In this document: in pieces, positions 24,538 through 35,649 of the stretch
How the letters are laid out: the number at the start of each line of letters is the position of its first letter
Position numbering within the stretch: position 1 is the first letter of the stretch
Assembly: GCA_947034895.1 (NCBI GenBank)
Contig: OX344761.1
Location: 66,897,839 to 66,961,838 of the forward strand
Direction of reading: 5' to 3'
Source: Rhytidiadelphus loreus
Taxonomy: Eukaryota > Streptophyta > Bryopsida > Hypnales > Hylocomiaceae
Length of the DNA stretch: 64,000 nt
Notes under the pieces: model-generated
What the model saw: only the letters and a program-made list of their open reading frames with translations
Database searches by the model: none
What the model was told of the DNA's origin: nothing
Made by a program: the position numbers and the translations under genes

Positions 24538-25666
24538 TGCATCTGTGCTAGTCTATATATAATACATGGAAAGAAGTGTAAAAGATGTGTCCCTTTTGTC
24601 AAGAAGCATTGTAAATAACATTGGTAGCTATTTGGAGGAAAAACACAAAGATAGTACAAAGTAGATAGCTAGGTACTTTCTCAAAAAAGGTCAACTATAA
24701 AAGACTCACAAAAACTATGACAATTACTGAATTTGTGTCAATTTTGTAACAATTTCATGTGAGTTTTGAGTAAAATTTTGTGTCAAATTTTGTGTCAATT
24801 TTGAATAGAAGATTTGTCGATTTTATCAATTTTGAATAGAAGATTTTGTATGACAATTTTGAATAGAGGTGTTCTCTTTTAAAGCATATAACTATTTACA
24901 CACATTGAAGGTTGTATTTTTCTACATTGATTGCTTTGTATGAATCATGAAAGCAATGTCTACCAAATCCAAATGTCCTCAAAGTGAATCTTTGAGACAA
25001 TTTATATTGTGAGAATTTAGAGTTTCATGCATAGTACATACAACATCGATGACTAGTGTGAAAAATGTGAAAATATAAATAGACTTGCAACACCAACACC
25101 ACTCAACATTGGATGACATTCTCCAATTTGATACACGATTACTTTCTCCTCTTGTCCTCAATAATCCCACATTTGCTAGAGATTCTGTCTATATTCTCAT
25201 TCTCACCAAAACAGCTCTGGGACCTAAAGGGTTAAATGCTCTACCAAATCCAAATTCATTTGAGGTGTTTCAGAACTTAATGTGTTAGCTCTTCGATTCA
25301 CAACCCCCAAGATTGTTAAGTTGTGCTCTACGGAAGTCCAGTACCAAGTTATTGGTCCCAAGAGATCCGTCCCTTCAATCATGGGGCTGATTCTGTAAGA
25401 CCAAACTCTGAAGCAAACTAACAGGACTTCAAGTACTCATGCAGGTTTCAAGTAGAAACTTGAAAAAATATTGTGACCCAAAGTCCAAGAACTTAAACTC
25501 GCATTTAGGACCATAATATCAGGCAGTAGTGTATACGAAAGCAACAAGACGACCATCCAGACTCACAGGCAATGTTTCGTGAAATTTGATTCAATTAAAA
25601 AGAAAGATTTTACGTCAAAAAAGCATACTAAAATTCTTCACCCAACAACTGCTGTCAAAACAATGT

Positions 25667-27593
25667 CTACAAATTGGCATCAGCTCCTTCTTCGGCATAA
25701 CCCCAGAAGTCGTCATCGTCGTCTGCTGCATTAGAGGTTTCCTTCTTCTCACCAAACTTGTCCCCGAACCCACCTTCAGGTCGTGGTCCATTAAACCTGC
25801 GGTTGCTGCACAGCAACTCATCCCACAATTCCTCAGTCTCAGACGCAAACGATATCCTATACACATCAGGGTGCCTTCACTAGAAAGTGCCCAAATGGTC
25901 AAAAGTGATCACTATCTTTAGGAGTCGAAATAAATCATTTAGTAAGGAAGAAAAAATGAAAAATGAAAAATAGTACCCTAAATTAGCTTCCAAGGTGGAT
26001 TTTCTATTTTTAGCTTAGGCACTTAAGGAGTTCATTCAAACGATAACAGCTTTCCACAGTTCAAGCTACGATGTCCATTCTCGCAGTAAGAAAGAGCCAA
26101 GAAGAATAAACCACTCTGTCTACGCTGTCAGCGGAACTTTAGAATCAATTCTAATTTACTACCAACGACATTATTACAGGCAAAGAAGTGTCGATTCCAG
26201 CGTCGCCTCCAAATACTCATGAGGAAATACAAAGGTAGTCGGCAAAAAAACATGCGCCTGCAAATTACTGGCCCGTAAGGCATTTGAAATTGATCACACG
26301 AGATGGAAAACTACTCGAGCCACAATCGGTAATTATAGAGGAACAACATTCCAGGGTTTAATGAACAATAACGATATTCAGAAGTAATGGAGACCTAGCC
26401 CCTAAGTCGAAATTGAGGTGGCTCCTTGCATACGAGCCATATCTGAGTTGCAGAGACTAATAGGTAAATGATTGAGAGGTCTACATAAACGGATAGCAAA
26501 AGCAGAGGAAGGAAACGCAATTACTAAAACCGTTAGCGACCTGATCCCATCTCCTATACTGACCCCTGATACAACATAAACTCAACTATTCATACAATAG
26601 GTTAAACTTGCTAGCCAGTTGGACTAAGCGTGACTTGGCTAAATGTCTATCGCCACTCATCTTTGGATGGAAATGGGGTTGTCCACAGTGACTTGTAGCG
26701 ATTTACAACCTCCCAACTTTGAAATTGCATAAGAAATCCCCACATAGAGATAATAATTTAATCTAATAGATTTCGCTCTTGTACCCAAATATCTCTCCAC
26801 GCTCTAAACGTCTCCCCAAAACTACACATTTACATATATTAAAATGCTCAATGTGACGCAAATCGTATCCTCGAACTTAGGTTTAGAATATGAGGGGATT
26901 TAGTGAGATACCAGATTCAGAATGAGACTAAGACCAAAGCCAGGGTGGTGCCGGTCAGTCCAAGACATGGGAGAGAATCACGGCAGAGACGAGAGCAATA
27001 CCTGATTTTCCTGCGGCGAGCGTTTTGTTGTTTACGCTTCACGATATCCTGTGGCGTCTCGTGGAACCTTCTACGCCTGCACTCGGGAATCACTCCTGCT
27101 TGCATGACGGCTTTCCTGAACCTCCTCACCACGGAATCAGCCGGTTCATCCTCTCCAACGAAAACCTGAAACCCCATAGCAACAACACCAATACCAAATT
27201 TATAAAAATTGCAGCAAATAGAAATGCTCAAATGCTCAGATTTTCAAATGTTCAAAACCTCTAATCCCCAAATCAAGAAACCGCACACACAACTTGCTGC
27301 ATCCCGAAAATTGCAATAATCCCAAGAAGTGTCCCCCATACCTGTGCATTGTAACTGCCCTTGAAGAACATGACGTTGACGAACTCCATCCCCGGGTGCA
27401 GCACTGACATGGCGGAAGAAGACGGAGACTCCCCGGCGCTCAAAGACAAAGGTTGCGTTCCCTGCTGCTGCGGCAACTTCACGAAATTGGCGCTCGAAGT
27501 GACCCCATTGCTACTTGATTCCGAAGCAGGAGTTGCAGAGCACCGTAAAGAAGAGGAAATTGGGAACGGCGTGAACACTGCAGCAGAAGACAT
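25667..27593 (-). CDS. RPS21: Plastid ribosomal protein bS21
   Basis: Three exons: 27593-27342, 27165-27002 and 25874-25667, giving 207 residues. Residues 1 to about 60 are Ser/Thr/Pro-rich and lack acidic residues at the start (MSSAAVFTPFPISSSLRC), as in a chloroplast transit peptide. The S21 core follows: FFKGSYNAQVFVGEDEPAD, then VVRRFRKAVMQAGVIPECRR and RRFHETPQDIVKRKQQNARR. This is the family pattern (short beta lead-in, RRF, AGV, ECRRR, then a basic helix). bS21 binds the small ribosomal subunit near the mRNA platform. The third exon adds an unusual tail, HPDVYRISFASETEELWDE ... DDDDDFWGYAEEGAD, acidic at the end. The second intron is 1,127 bp. In exon 3 the acceptor at 25875 was preferred because it opens the acidic frame; an AG five bases upstream would give a different, less protein-like frame. 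Confidence 0.9.
26390..26460. repeat. Dispersed repeat inside the bS21 intron
   Basis: The stretch GGAGACCTAGCCCCTAAGTC followed by GAGGTGG and GAGCCATATCTGAGTTGC is a diverged copy of 32.86-32.94 kb, upstream of the LEA-like gene (GAGAGACCTAAGCCCTAAAT, GAGGTGGC, GAACCATATCTGAATTCC). Both lie in the transcribed or promoter part of plastid-protein genes, in the same orientation. Confidence 0.5.
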
Positions 27594-27779
27594 GGCCAGC
27601 GCTGGCTTCTCTCTCGGATTGCTAAAAAAAATTGTGTAAGCAAAACCTTGCAATTCGGGTTGTGATTGTGCGATGGTCAAGTCGCAGGGGGGGAAGCTTT
27701 GGCGAGCTCGAGGGAGCAAGATAAGAGTGACGACGGAGAATGGTTGAGAAAGGTATGGATGGATGACGAGGGTTCCGTG

Positions 27780-28520
27780 GATGAATAATGCTTCTTCTGA
27801 TTTTAGGATTGCAAATTGCAAATTTCGCCTTGCTGTAATGGACTGGTACTCGTGGGGAGATTTTCGTATATCATCCAAATTTTGAGCATTAACCCATAAA
27901 CGATGTTAAGCCCCACAAACGACATTTTTGGCTGATGAATGACAAAGAATCTCTCCACATGGGAGAGAAGTTCAACTATTCATCTTCCAAATTTTGTGTG
28001 AAAAGGGAATGTCTTCTACAATAATTTGACTTCCAATTAATGAGTCCTTTTGTTATTTCTTAAGATTAGGTAGTGAAAAGCAATGATTTCCAAGGTCACT
28101 TGTTCATCCTTTAAGGGTTAAGGGATTAAGGTTAGTAATTATGTAAGGACAATGAGGCCCCAATGAGGCCTATAGATGAAGAATGTGAATCTTCAAAATT
28201 TCAGAATAATTTCTTTTCATGGATGAAGAGTGTGAATCTTCAAAATTTCAGAATAATTTCTTTTCATGGTATCTCCCCGAGGCTCCCTTGTTCCTTCTTA
28301 GTTTTTCTCATGCGTTAAAGGGATTTCGACGGGTGAAAAAAACTAGGAGGAAACAAGGCAATCACAAGGAGAAATCCATGAAAAGAGATTCTGAAATTGG
28401 GGACGATTTACAAAAATCTCCCCACCCCGAACCACCACCACCCCCACATTTTGAAACACGTACTATTCAAGGTGATGTCAGTGGATGACCTCAGACCTCT
28501 AAAAAACCGAGAAGTTCGAC
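27780..28520. repeat. Segmental duplication, copy 1 (upstream of bS21 gene)
   Basis: The block starting GATTGCAAATTTCGCC-like sequence at about 27807 and the block around GAGGCTCCCTTGTTCCTTCT at 28280 both recur, in the same order, at 29.29-29.73 kb. In this copy a TTAA MITE (27889-28121) interrupts the segment, and a 45-bp unit containing GTGAATCTTCAAAATTTCAG is doubled at 28175-28268. Confidence 0.75.
27889..28121. mobile_element. TTAA family B MITE, copy with known empty site
   Basis: The ends are TTAA CCCATAAACG and CCTTTAAGGG TTAA, with 225 bp between the target duplications. The duplicated host segment at 29.37 kb has one TTAA (29372-29375) at the matching place, flanked by TTTGAGCG on the left and GGGATTAA three bases to the right, and no insert. 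That related empty site fixes both boundaries and the TTAA duplication. Confidence 0.8.
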
Positions 28521-29284
28521 TGCGGTTCGTGCTCTCTCGCAGACTCGTATTTCACTTCACCTGTCCAGCTTCCTCGGTCCAGGGGTGAACCAGACAGATC
28601 AGCCCTTGCGCCATTGAAGAAAGCCACGAATCACGGAACCAGCTCCTGCCGGCTGCGGCGATTACCCCACTAATTAATTGACCTCACAAATTTTTTTTCC
28701 CACGCAATTCACATGCAGGCGTGGATCTAAAACCTTCCAAAACTTCAAAATGCCTCATTCAAATCGGGGTTCAATTAGGGAACGAGTGTATCATTCAAAG
28801 CTCACCAACTGCAAGCTGGACAGGTTGATAAGTGAAATGGGAGTCTGCGAGAGAGCATGAACCCCAGTTGCAAAGCGCACCCATAGCCAGCCGCCATCTC
28901 GTTGTGCAGGAGACTGTCTGTCCTGGTTCTCTTTCAGGTTCAATTCGATCGAGCACAATCACCTTACACCGACTCTTTATTCACTCTGCACCGTAAGTTT
29001 CTATTTGTAGAGCCTTGTCAAGTTATCACGTACATTGTCTGGTTGGTTAAAGAAAGGACATAATTTCATTCTTAGCTTCAAAGAATGCATCATTTTGATC
29101 GAAGTCAGGAGGGGTCAAAGTTTTTTATAAGTAGATGTTCTCAAATCGTTTCTTCAATCCGAGCAAGTGAGCAGGTACATTTTGATGAATAACAGATCAC
29201 TTGCTGTTTTTAGGAATCTGGTGTTTTGAAATAACAGATCACTTGAAATATTCAAGTGATCTGTTTCAATAATGTTTCTTGTGA
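28521..29284. other. Intergenic DNA between the duplicated segments
   Basis: GC content is higher here than in the surrounding repeats (28.50-28.95 kb), with a short inverted repeat AACAGATCACTTG / CAAGTGATCTGTT near 29.23 kb. No convincing exon was found. The GC-rich part may be promoter DNA. Confidence 0.35.
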
Positions 29285-29735
29285 TTACTTAGGATTGCAA
29301 ATTTCGCCTTGCTGCAGTGGACTGGTACTTGTGGGGAGATTTTTGTAAACCATCTATACTTAGTTTGAGCGTTAATATGGGATTAACTTGGTTTAATCCT
29401 GTAAGGATAATGAGGCCCAGAAGTAGCCTATGGATGAATGCGAATCTTCGAAAATTGAGAATTTCTTTTTGTGCTATCTCCCTGAGGCTCCCTTGTTCCT
29501 TCTTAGTTTTTCTCATGCCATAAAGGGACTTTGGCAAGTGAAGAAAACTAGGAAGAAACAAGGCAATCACAAGGAGAAAAATGCACAAAAAGAGTTTCTG
29601 AAAATTCAAAATCTCACATCGCCCCTACCGCCACATTTTGAAAAAACCTAGAACTTACACTATTCATGGTGATGTGAGTGGATAACCTTAAATGCAAGCA
29701 AACTTTCAAAAACCTAGAAGTTCAATCTTTACTCT
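29285..29735. repeat. Segmental duplication, copy 2 (empty site)
   Basis: Partner of 27.78-28.52 kb in the same orientation. It lacks the TTAA MITE and the 45-bp doubling. Shared marker blocks include GACTGGTACT(T/C)GTGGGGAG and CTTCTTAGTTTTTCTCATGC. Confidence 0.75.
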
Positions 29736-30565
29736 AGTTTGAAGTTCTAACCACTACTATTTCAAGTGATGATTTCTAGATGTATATATAATAATTACAT
29801 GTCCAAACAAGCAATAATTGGGCATTGCTCGTAAGTATTTCTAAATGGCCTAATTCTCTATTAGGTTTTAATGGAAGTCAAAAAAAGTAATTTTAGATTC
29901 CCTTCTTATGCATGTTTTGATCACCATAAGAATAAACTATAAATTTTGAAGATGCCAAAAATAGATGTACCCAAAACGACATGTGTGCAGGGGATTAGAG
30001 CCAATACATTTCAGGCCAGGATCTGTTCGAACCAATTATAACAAGACTTGGACAACGCTATTTTCAAAACACAGATCGATTGGGGAGCTTGCAATGCTGG
30101 ACCCCTGTCCATGCCTTGGCACATGGCACTGGGGAATGGAAACGAGCCTTTATATTGGTTGCTCGTCTGTCCCACTTCCCAGGGGCAGAATTCGAAGACA
30201 AAGCATTAGGGGAATGCGAAAGGAACTCGACGCCATGCTAAGCTTAGTACAAGAATGTAGAGAGTCGAAAATGTCTACGATCAAAATCTCAGTTCCATTC
30301 ACAGATTTTCAACCAAAATCTTACAGCAAGCGAATCGCCAGACCGCTTTCCAAGCTCTCAAAGAGAATCTGCACATATTAAGAAGAGGAAAAAAATACTC
30401 TTCTACCAGATACACAAATTACAAAGAAACCGAATTCCTACCCTCTACTGCGCTTTCCCCTTCCACTCATCGTTTACTATTCCCGAATCCCAATACTGTA
30501 CAGCACAGAAGCCTCAGCACCCTGGGTTGGATCAATCACACTGCTTTCAGACCCCTTAGACACAT
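29736..30565. other. Intergenic DNA downstream of the LEA-like gene
   Basis: About 0.8 kb. The first 0.2 kb is AT-rich. From 29.95 to 30.55 kb composition is closer to genic and should include the 3' untranslated region of the minus-strand gene. A 138-codon plus-strand frame at 29965-30381 shows no domain I know and is not called. Confidence 0.4.
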
Positions 30566-32236
30566 CTACAGCTTTGGATCAACCACATTCTCTTTTACGT
30601 CGTCAACTTTCTCCTCGACTGCCGACGACAGCTCCCCTGCCTCCGATTGTGCGGCCTCAGCAGTGTCCTCAAGCTTGGATTCCGATTCGGAGGCTTTCTC
30701 TTGTGCAGTGTCCTCGAGCTCGGCAGTCTTGGCCTGCACATTATCCCTAGCTTCATTGAATTTGCGCTGGGCTTCGTCAGCAGCCTTCTCGAGGTTGGAT
30801 CTTGATTCTGTTGCTATATCCTGAGCAGTGTCCCTGAGGGCATCAGAGTTGGCTTGCAAATTGCTCTTTGCTTCAGCGAACTGCTTTTGAGCTTGGTCAG
30901 CGGCTTCTTCTGCTTTCAGTTTCGCTTCAGCGAACTGTTTTTGAGCTTGGTCTGCGGTTACCTCAGCCCTCTGTTTAGCCTCCTCGGCTTTCTCCTGGGC
31001 CGTGACTTGAAACTCGCCGAAATTTTTCTGAAACTTAGCAACAAACTTTTCTGTCGTCTTTGATAATGCACCCCATCCCTTGGCGGCGAGCTCCGCAACC
31101 ATAGACCCTGTTTCGCGTGCGTCCTCAACTGCAAAGCTGACTGCGCTCTGTCGCTTGTCAAGAGCTCCCTTGGCATCCTCCAAAACGGTCTGAGCATCCT
31201 CACTTATGTCAGCCGCGCCCACTCCTGCATCGTCCAAATACTCTCGCCCCGCTTTCATACTCTTAGATGCGTTCCTGGAGAGCTCCTCGAGACCAGGCCG
31301 GTTAGAATCTATCCCTTCCTGCAGATTCTTGGAAAAGGTCCGCTTCAATCCTTCAAATTGATTACCAATTTTTCGAAAATTACCCGACCTATCCTCCTTG
31401 ACCACCTGGAAATTCAGAAAATTCTCCACGTCTTTGTGAGATTCAAAAACATCATTAAAGAGAAATAGTAACTTGGACAGACCGGAATCGCAGGACGATG
31501 GATTCTTCTCGAATCAACAAAATCAATTTTGTAGAGGTAAACTCCACTAACGTTACTGTCCCTATCGCAAGTGCTCTTGTGCAATCTTCGACTAAACCCG
31601 CTCAAGCAAGCTGTAATAAGGAACACCCAGGGTTATTCATACCTGATCTTCGAAGAATGAACCCGAACTGCCCTGGGACTCGCCAGACTCTTTCGTAACT
31701 TCCCTATCACCGACCTCTGCAGCTTTGGATTCCAATGCTTCGGCAGTATCCTCTAAACTTCGCCCATAAGTGCCCGCAAGGGGTGCGGCGTCTTTCTCCG
31801 CCAGAGCATCGACATCGTCGGTGGTATCCACTGCCATGTCAGATGCAACGTCCACTACTCCCTCCCGAACATCGGCCTCATACGATGCAGCATCCAAAGC
31901 GTCCTCCGTCTTCGCATCGAACACGACAGGGCTCTGCCCATTGGCAAGCTTCTTCGTGTCTTGAGCGACTTGCCCGACAGACTCCACGGCCTTCTCCGAC
32001 GCAAGCTCGCGGACGTCATCGCCCTCATTGCTCAACGAAGCACGGACCAATGGACCAATGCCATCGTTAGGTCCCCGTCTGCCAGCGAGCTTCAGTGACA
32101 GCTTCTTGTTTGACAATCGTCCTCGCAGGTGGAGTCTGGAAATTGAAGATGTGGATGGCTCCCCTGTATTTCGTGTTCCGGCTACAGGTGCATTGTATAA
32201 CACACGCGTTGTGATGCAGCCCAATGTCGTCGCCAT
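30566..32236 (-). CDS. Plastid-targeted LEA-like protein
   Basis: Two exons, 32236-31643 and 31405-30566, joined in phase 0, giving 477 residues. The N-terminus is rich in Ser, Thr and Arg with few acids (MATTLGCITTRVLYNAPVAG) up to about residue 68, where GPLVRASLSNEGD looks like a transit-peptide cleavage site. The rest is highly polar and mostly helical. Exon 2 holds repeats built on an 11-residue LEA group 3 style pattern: TADQAQKQFAEAKLKAEEA is followed at once by ADQAQKQFAEAKSNLQANS, then related units (AADEAQRKFNEARDNVQAK, TAELEDTAQEKASESESKL). Such proteins are thought to protect membranes and enzymes during drying; a stromal role here is inference. No membrane helix is seen. The family assignment rests on repeat pattern and composition only. 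Confidence 0.75.
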
Positions 32237-32808
32237 GTTGATCTTTCACACTTCTCAAACTACCCCCTCACCACGCGCACCACAAACAAAGTGTAAATTC
32301 ACTTTTGCGAAGTTTGAACACGCTGAAGTCTATTCCCTCTGCAAAAGAAATTCACACCATTAACGACCACTACTACCACAAACTTCTAAGACCTCAGCTA
32401 AAATCCACACCAGTGCTCCAATGCCTCAACCTCACCAAGCATAATTTTCCTTTTCACAAACCCAAACGTTCATGTCAAGCTACAAATGCAAGTCATTCCT
32501 GTGGCAGTCACCATTACCAAACCACTCCATCAAGACTGAATGGACCTTGATAATCAATCCACTATTTCAACAATAAAACAACAATGCAAAAAGGGCGTAG
32601 ATGGCACTCAGCCTCCACGTACTCAGCCTTGGAGGTTGGAGACTGCAATGCAAGGCTAAAGCTAAGCCGCAAATGTCGTCAGACATGAGACACGAAGGTA
32701 GTTCGTACAAAAACTTGCGACAGAGATTCAGTAGTCCCCAGGTATTTGAGATTGACATTGCAACCGCACAAGCTACCAACTACCTGAACTACCTGAACCC
32801 CAACAGAG

Positions 32809-32820
32809 ATATATATACCA
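32809..32820 (-). promoter_or_regulatory. Possible TATA box for the LEA-like gene
   Basis: On the minus strand the sequence reads GGTATATATATCTC, about 575 bases upstream of the start codon. A long leader or a leader intron would be needed. An alternative is a promoter near 33.5 kb with a leader intron, since a good donor (GGGG|GTAAGTC, minus strand) lies at about 33312. Confidence 0.25.
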
Positions 32821-33713
32821 GCGTCTTCTAAAGAAAAATATAAATTTCAGAGACACTGGAGAGACCTAAGCCCTAAATCGTACTTGAGGTGGCCAGCTGC
32901 ACAAGAACCATATCTGAATTCCAGACAACATTTAACTATCTGCTTTCATCGAGTCCCTCATGTAAAACATAAACGAAGAGAGAGAAAAGAAACGCTACAA
33001 TTCTCTTACAATACCTTACCAGCCATTGCCACAAACAGTAACAGGGTTCTGAAGGCAATGACACCCTCGCACTCCAGGGTACCGAAAGAAACGGTAGAAT
33101 CCTTCCTACTGTTACTAAAATCTATGGCGGAGAACACTAAAGCAAGAAGTACCCTTCACCTTAACACACTCCACGGTCCTAAACATGTAACAAACACTCA
33201 TTCACATTCCCAGAGCAGAAAAACAATTACCGGGAAACTTTCCGAGAACTTGAAAACCTAATAGAGAACGCAGACAGCTTGCAACGAGACCAAGTTGAGA
33301 ATTTGACTTACCCCCAATTGAGAAACTATTGCAAGAATTCCGAAGTGCTGGATATGGAAGTGTTGCAACGAGCCGCGGCGAGGATTGTTACGCTAGGGGT
33401 TCGGAGAAGAGGGCGGGGGACTTGGAGGCTGGGGTATGCTTCATGACTTTGCCACGCGTCGCCATGCGAGCTTGTGCTAGTTTCCACGCGGCAGGAGCCC
33501 AAGACGTAAGCTGCCACTTGGCGAATGAGCTGCGGACCAGGATAGACGGACGGAGTTTGGTCCCTGCGTTCCGACCGACGGTCGCCTGCGTGTGTCGTGC
33601 CGACCGGCAGACGGTTTCTGGAATGTTCTTGACATTTGATTACAGTACTGTATCCTGATTTGGGGTTTTAAGAAGTTTGTTACCAAATTAGGTGCAATGT
33701 CATTCTTATTTCC

Positions 33714-34008
33714 TTAACCCTTAATGCCGGACCGGTCACCGTGGAAATCATTTGTTTTGTCACCATGTGAATTGCTGGCTTGAAAAAATGAAAAACTAGT
33801 TTGACACTAAGGACGTTTTCTAGCCAATGAATGACAAAGAATCTCTCTAGGTGGGACAAAAGTGCAACTATTCATCTTCCAAATTTTGTGCAAAAAGGGG
33901 ACATCTTCTACAGTAGTTTGACTTCCATTTCATTTTTTTAAGCCAACAATTCACACAGTTCCCAAACAACTGATTTCCATTGTGACCAGCTCGTCGCTGA
34001 AGGATTAA
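33714..34008. mobile_element. TTAA family B MITE, full-length copy
   Basis: TTAA CCCTTAATGCCGG at the left and CTGAAGGA TTAA at the right. The interior shares GAATGACAAAGAATCTCTC and CAACTATTCATCTTCCAAAT with the copy at 27.89 kb. 287 bp between target duplications. Confidence 0.65.
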
Positions 34009-34204
34009 AATACTATTGTAGTCCATTTGTAGAGTGTTGGAAAACAATTATGATAAGGTAACTACACCTAAAATTGCACATATAAGCAATTCAGCATGGT
34101 TTCCATTATTAAATTGAATTTTTTTTGTGGGGTCTTGTTGTTGGTCAAAAGGAGATCCTAGATTATCTTAAAATACACTTTTTGGACACTGTATGAATAA
34201 AATT

Positions 34205-34495
34205 ATACATTCTATATTCTTGCCTAAAATGTACTTCTACTATTCACAAGAGTCTATGCTTGTATACTCCAAGTTGGTGTCAGAGTAGGCCCATAGGCAA
34301 TAAGGTAACTACACTTAATTTTAGCTTATTTTCTAAAATAGGATTTTGGGTAACCAAGTGTGGACTCTCATAAATAGTGGAAGTACATTTTAGGCAAGAA
34401 TATAGAATGTACAATTTTAGAAAATAGCTAAAATTAAGGTGTAGTTACCTTATTGCCTATGGGCCTACTCTGACACCAACTTGGAGTATACAAGT
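34205..34495. repeat. Inverted pair of LTR/primer-site-like segments
   Basis: Arms of about 80 bases (34263-34345 and 34415-34492) are reverse complements. Each contains CAAGTTGGTGTCAGAGTAGG, close to the initiator-Met tRNA primer site TTGGTATCAGAGC used by copia-type elements. A second inverted pair (GTACATTCTATATTCTTGCC and its complement) lies at about 34206 and 34385. It looks like two LTR-plus-primer-site fragments head to head, as might come from a small TRIM-type retroelement; this reading is inference. Confidence 0.55.
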
Positions 34496-35215
34496 TAACA
34501 TTATATTATGCTATTTATATTACTGGTAGTGGCAATGCTAGATTGAATATTGTACAATACTTAGAACCCATAATAATGACATCCTATTGTGCCATTCAAA
34601 GAATTTTGAACAATATAGAATATTATTGGCATTTCTTGGCTTATATAATTTACAATCAATTATTACTCAATTTCAATTAAGTACACCAAATTTCAATTTC
34701 AAAAAACAAACTCCATTTTTGGTTAATTGCTTCATTTAATATTTGTATTCATAGTTTTATTTGATAATTGATTGAAAAGTATTGGTGATGAATTTTAAAA
34801 ATTTGATTGCATGAAGATGTAGGATGCATGCATATATATTTCATGTTAAAGAAAATTCATTAAATAAAAAAAAGATGATCTATGAAGAGTTCAATGTGAA
34901 GTGTCATGTCACAAAACTTTGTCTTTGTATTTTAACTACATTGAATAGGAATAGGGGTTTTAAGGGGCTCCATACTAATTAATCAACATTACACATTATA
35001 CAAATATCTACCTTTGTTGTATGTCAATAGTTATTGAAGTGTCCGGGGTTGTACATCATGTTTCAAACATCTACAGTTTTCCACAATAAATCCCTTTAAT
35101 TTTTGGATCCCTAATCAATGTAGATTTTGGCAAAATAATTGTACCATCATACTCAAAGGTACTATTGTAATAACAATACTAAACTAATGTGTCAGTCAGC
35201 ATACACATCGTTACA
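34496..35215. other. AT-rich flank of the copia element
   Basis: No gene seen. A block at 34.53-34.63 kb (CATCCTATTGTGCCATTC) is a diverged inverted copy of 40.55-40.65 kb (GAAATGGCACAATAAGATG), so the copia element sits between inverted copies of another repeat. Confidence 0.45.
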
Positions 35216-35606
35216 CAGGAATATAGCACTTCGTGGTTCATCAGGCAAATCTCGATATATTCCATAAGTAGGCACTTACATACTATATGTACTAATGCTT
35301 AGTATTTAGATCGCCTATACACATGACACCAAAGCTAGAGAACACACACACAGCCAATTGCTTCACACATGATACTAACATTAATTCCCTGTTTTTATCC
35401 TCTACACATGACATGTGTTCTATTCACACACTACGCTTGATCATGATACGTCCACACCGTACTGATCATGATACTTACAGACCTTGTCTTCTTGATCGTG
35501 AGCAAGAACGTCTGTTACTGAGTTGTATTGTAACTCCAGCTAGTATGACGGCTCTATCATGTACACCCACATGTTGAGTTATCGACTGTGCTGTAATACT
35601 TCAAGA
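35216..35606 (-). repeat. 3' LTR of the copia element
   Basis: 391 bp, seven differences from the 5' LTR. On the minus strand it begins near TTGAAGTATTACAGCACAG and ends near GCTATATTCCTG. Exact ends are uncertain by a few bases because shared bases continue past the TG/CA rule. Confidence 0.9.
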
Positions 35607-35649
35607 CTCCCACTCAGCACTGTGATGACTCAACACGTACTCCCACTTC

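Larger units (their letters stand above)
20910..25666. other. AT-rich intergenic DNA, no gene seen
   Basis: About 4.8 kb that holds the decayed TTAA-type element and the two tandem repeats listed separately, plus a degenerate repeat of CAATTTTGAATAGAAG near 24.8 kb. A further TTAA-type right end (ATCTTTTAAGGA TTAA) is seen at 22.87 kb without a clear left partner. No exon-like frame was found. Confidence 0.5.

Noticed and set aside
29965..30381. A 138-codon plus-strand frame
   Set aside because: No recognisable motif, no splice partners, and it lies where the 3' region of the minus-strand LEA-like gene is expected.
30854..32363. Plus-strand frames opposite the LEA-like gene
   Set aside because: Antisense shadows of the two real exons, with no splice structure of their own.
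33329..33658. Overlapping GC-rich frames on both strands
   Set aside because: Both are open mainly because of base composition. A minus-strand donor at about 33312 suggests a leader exon instead, and no ATG-started frame reaches it.
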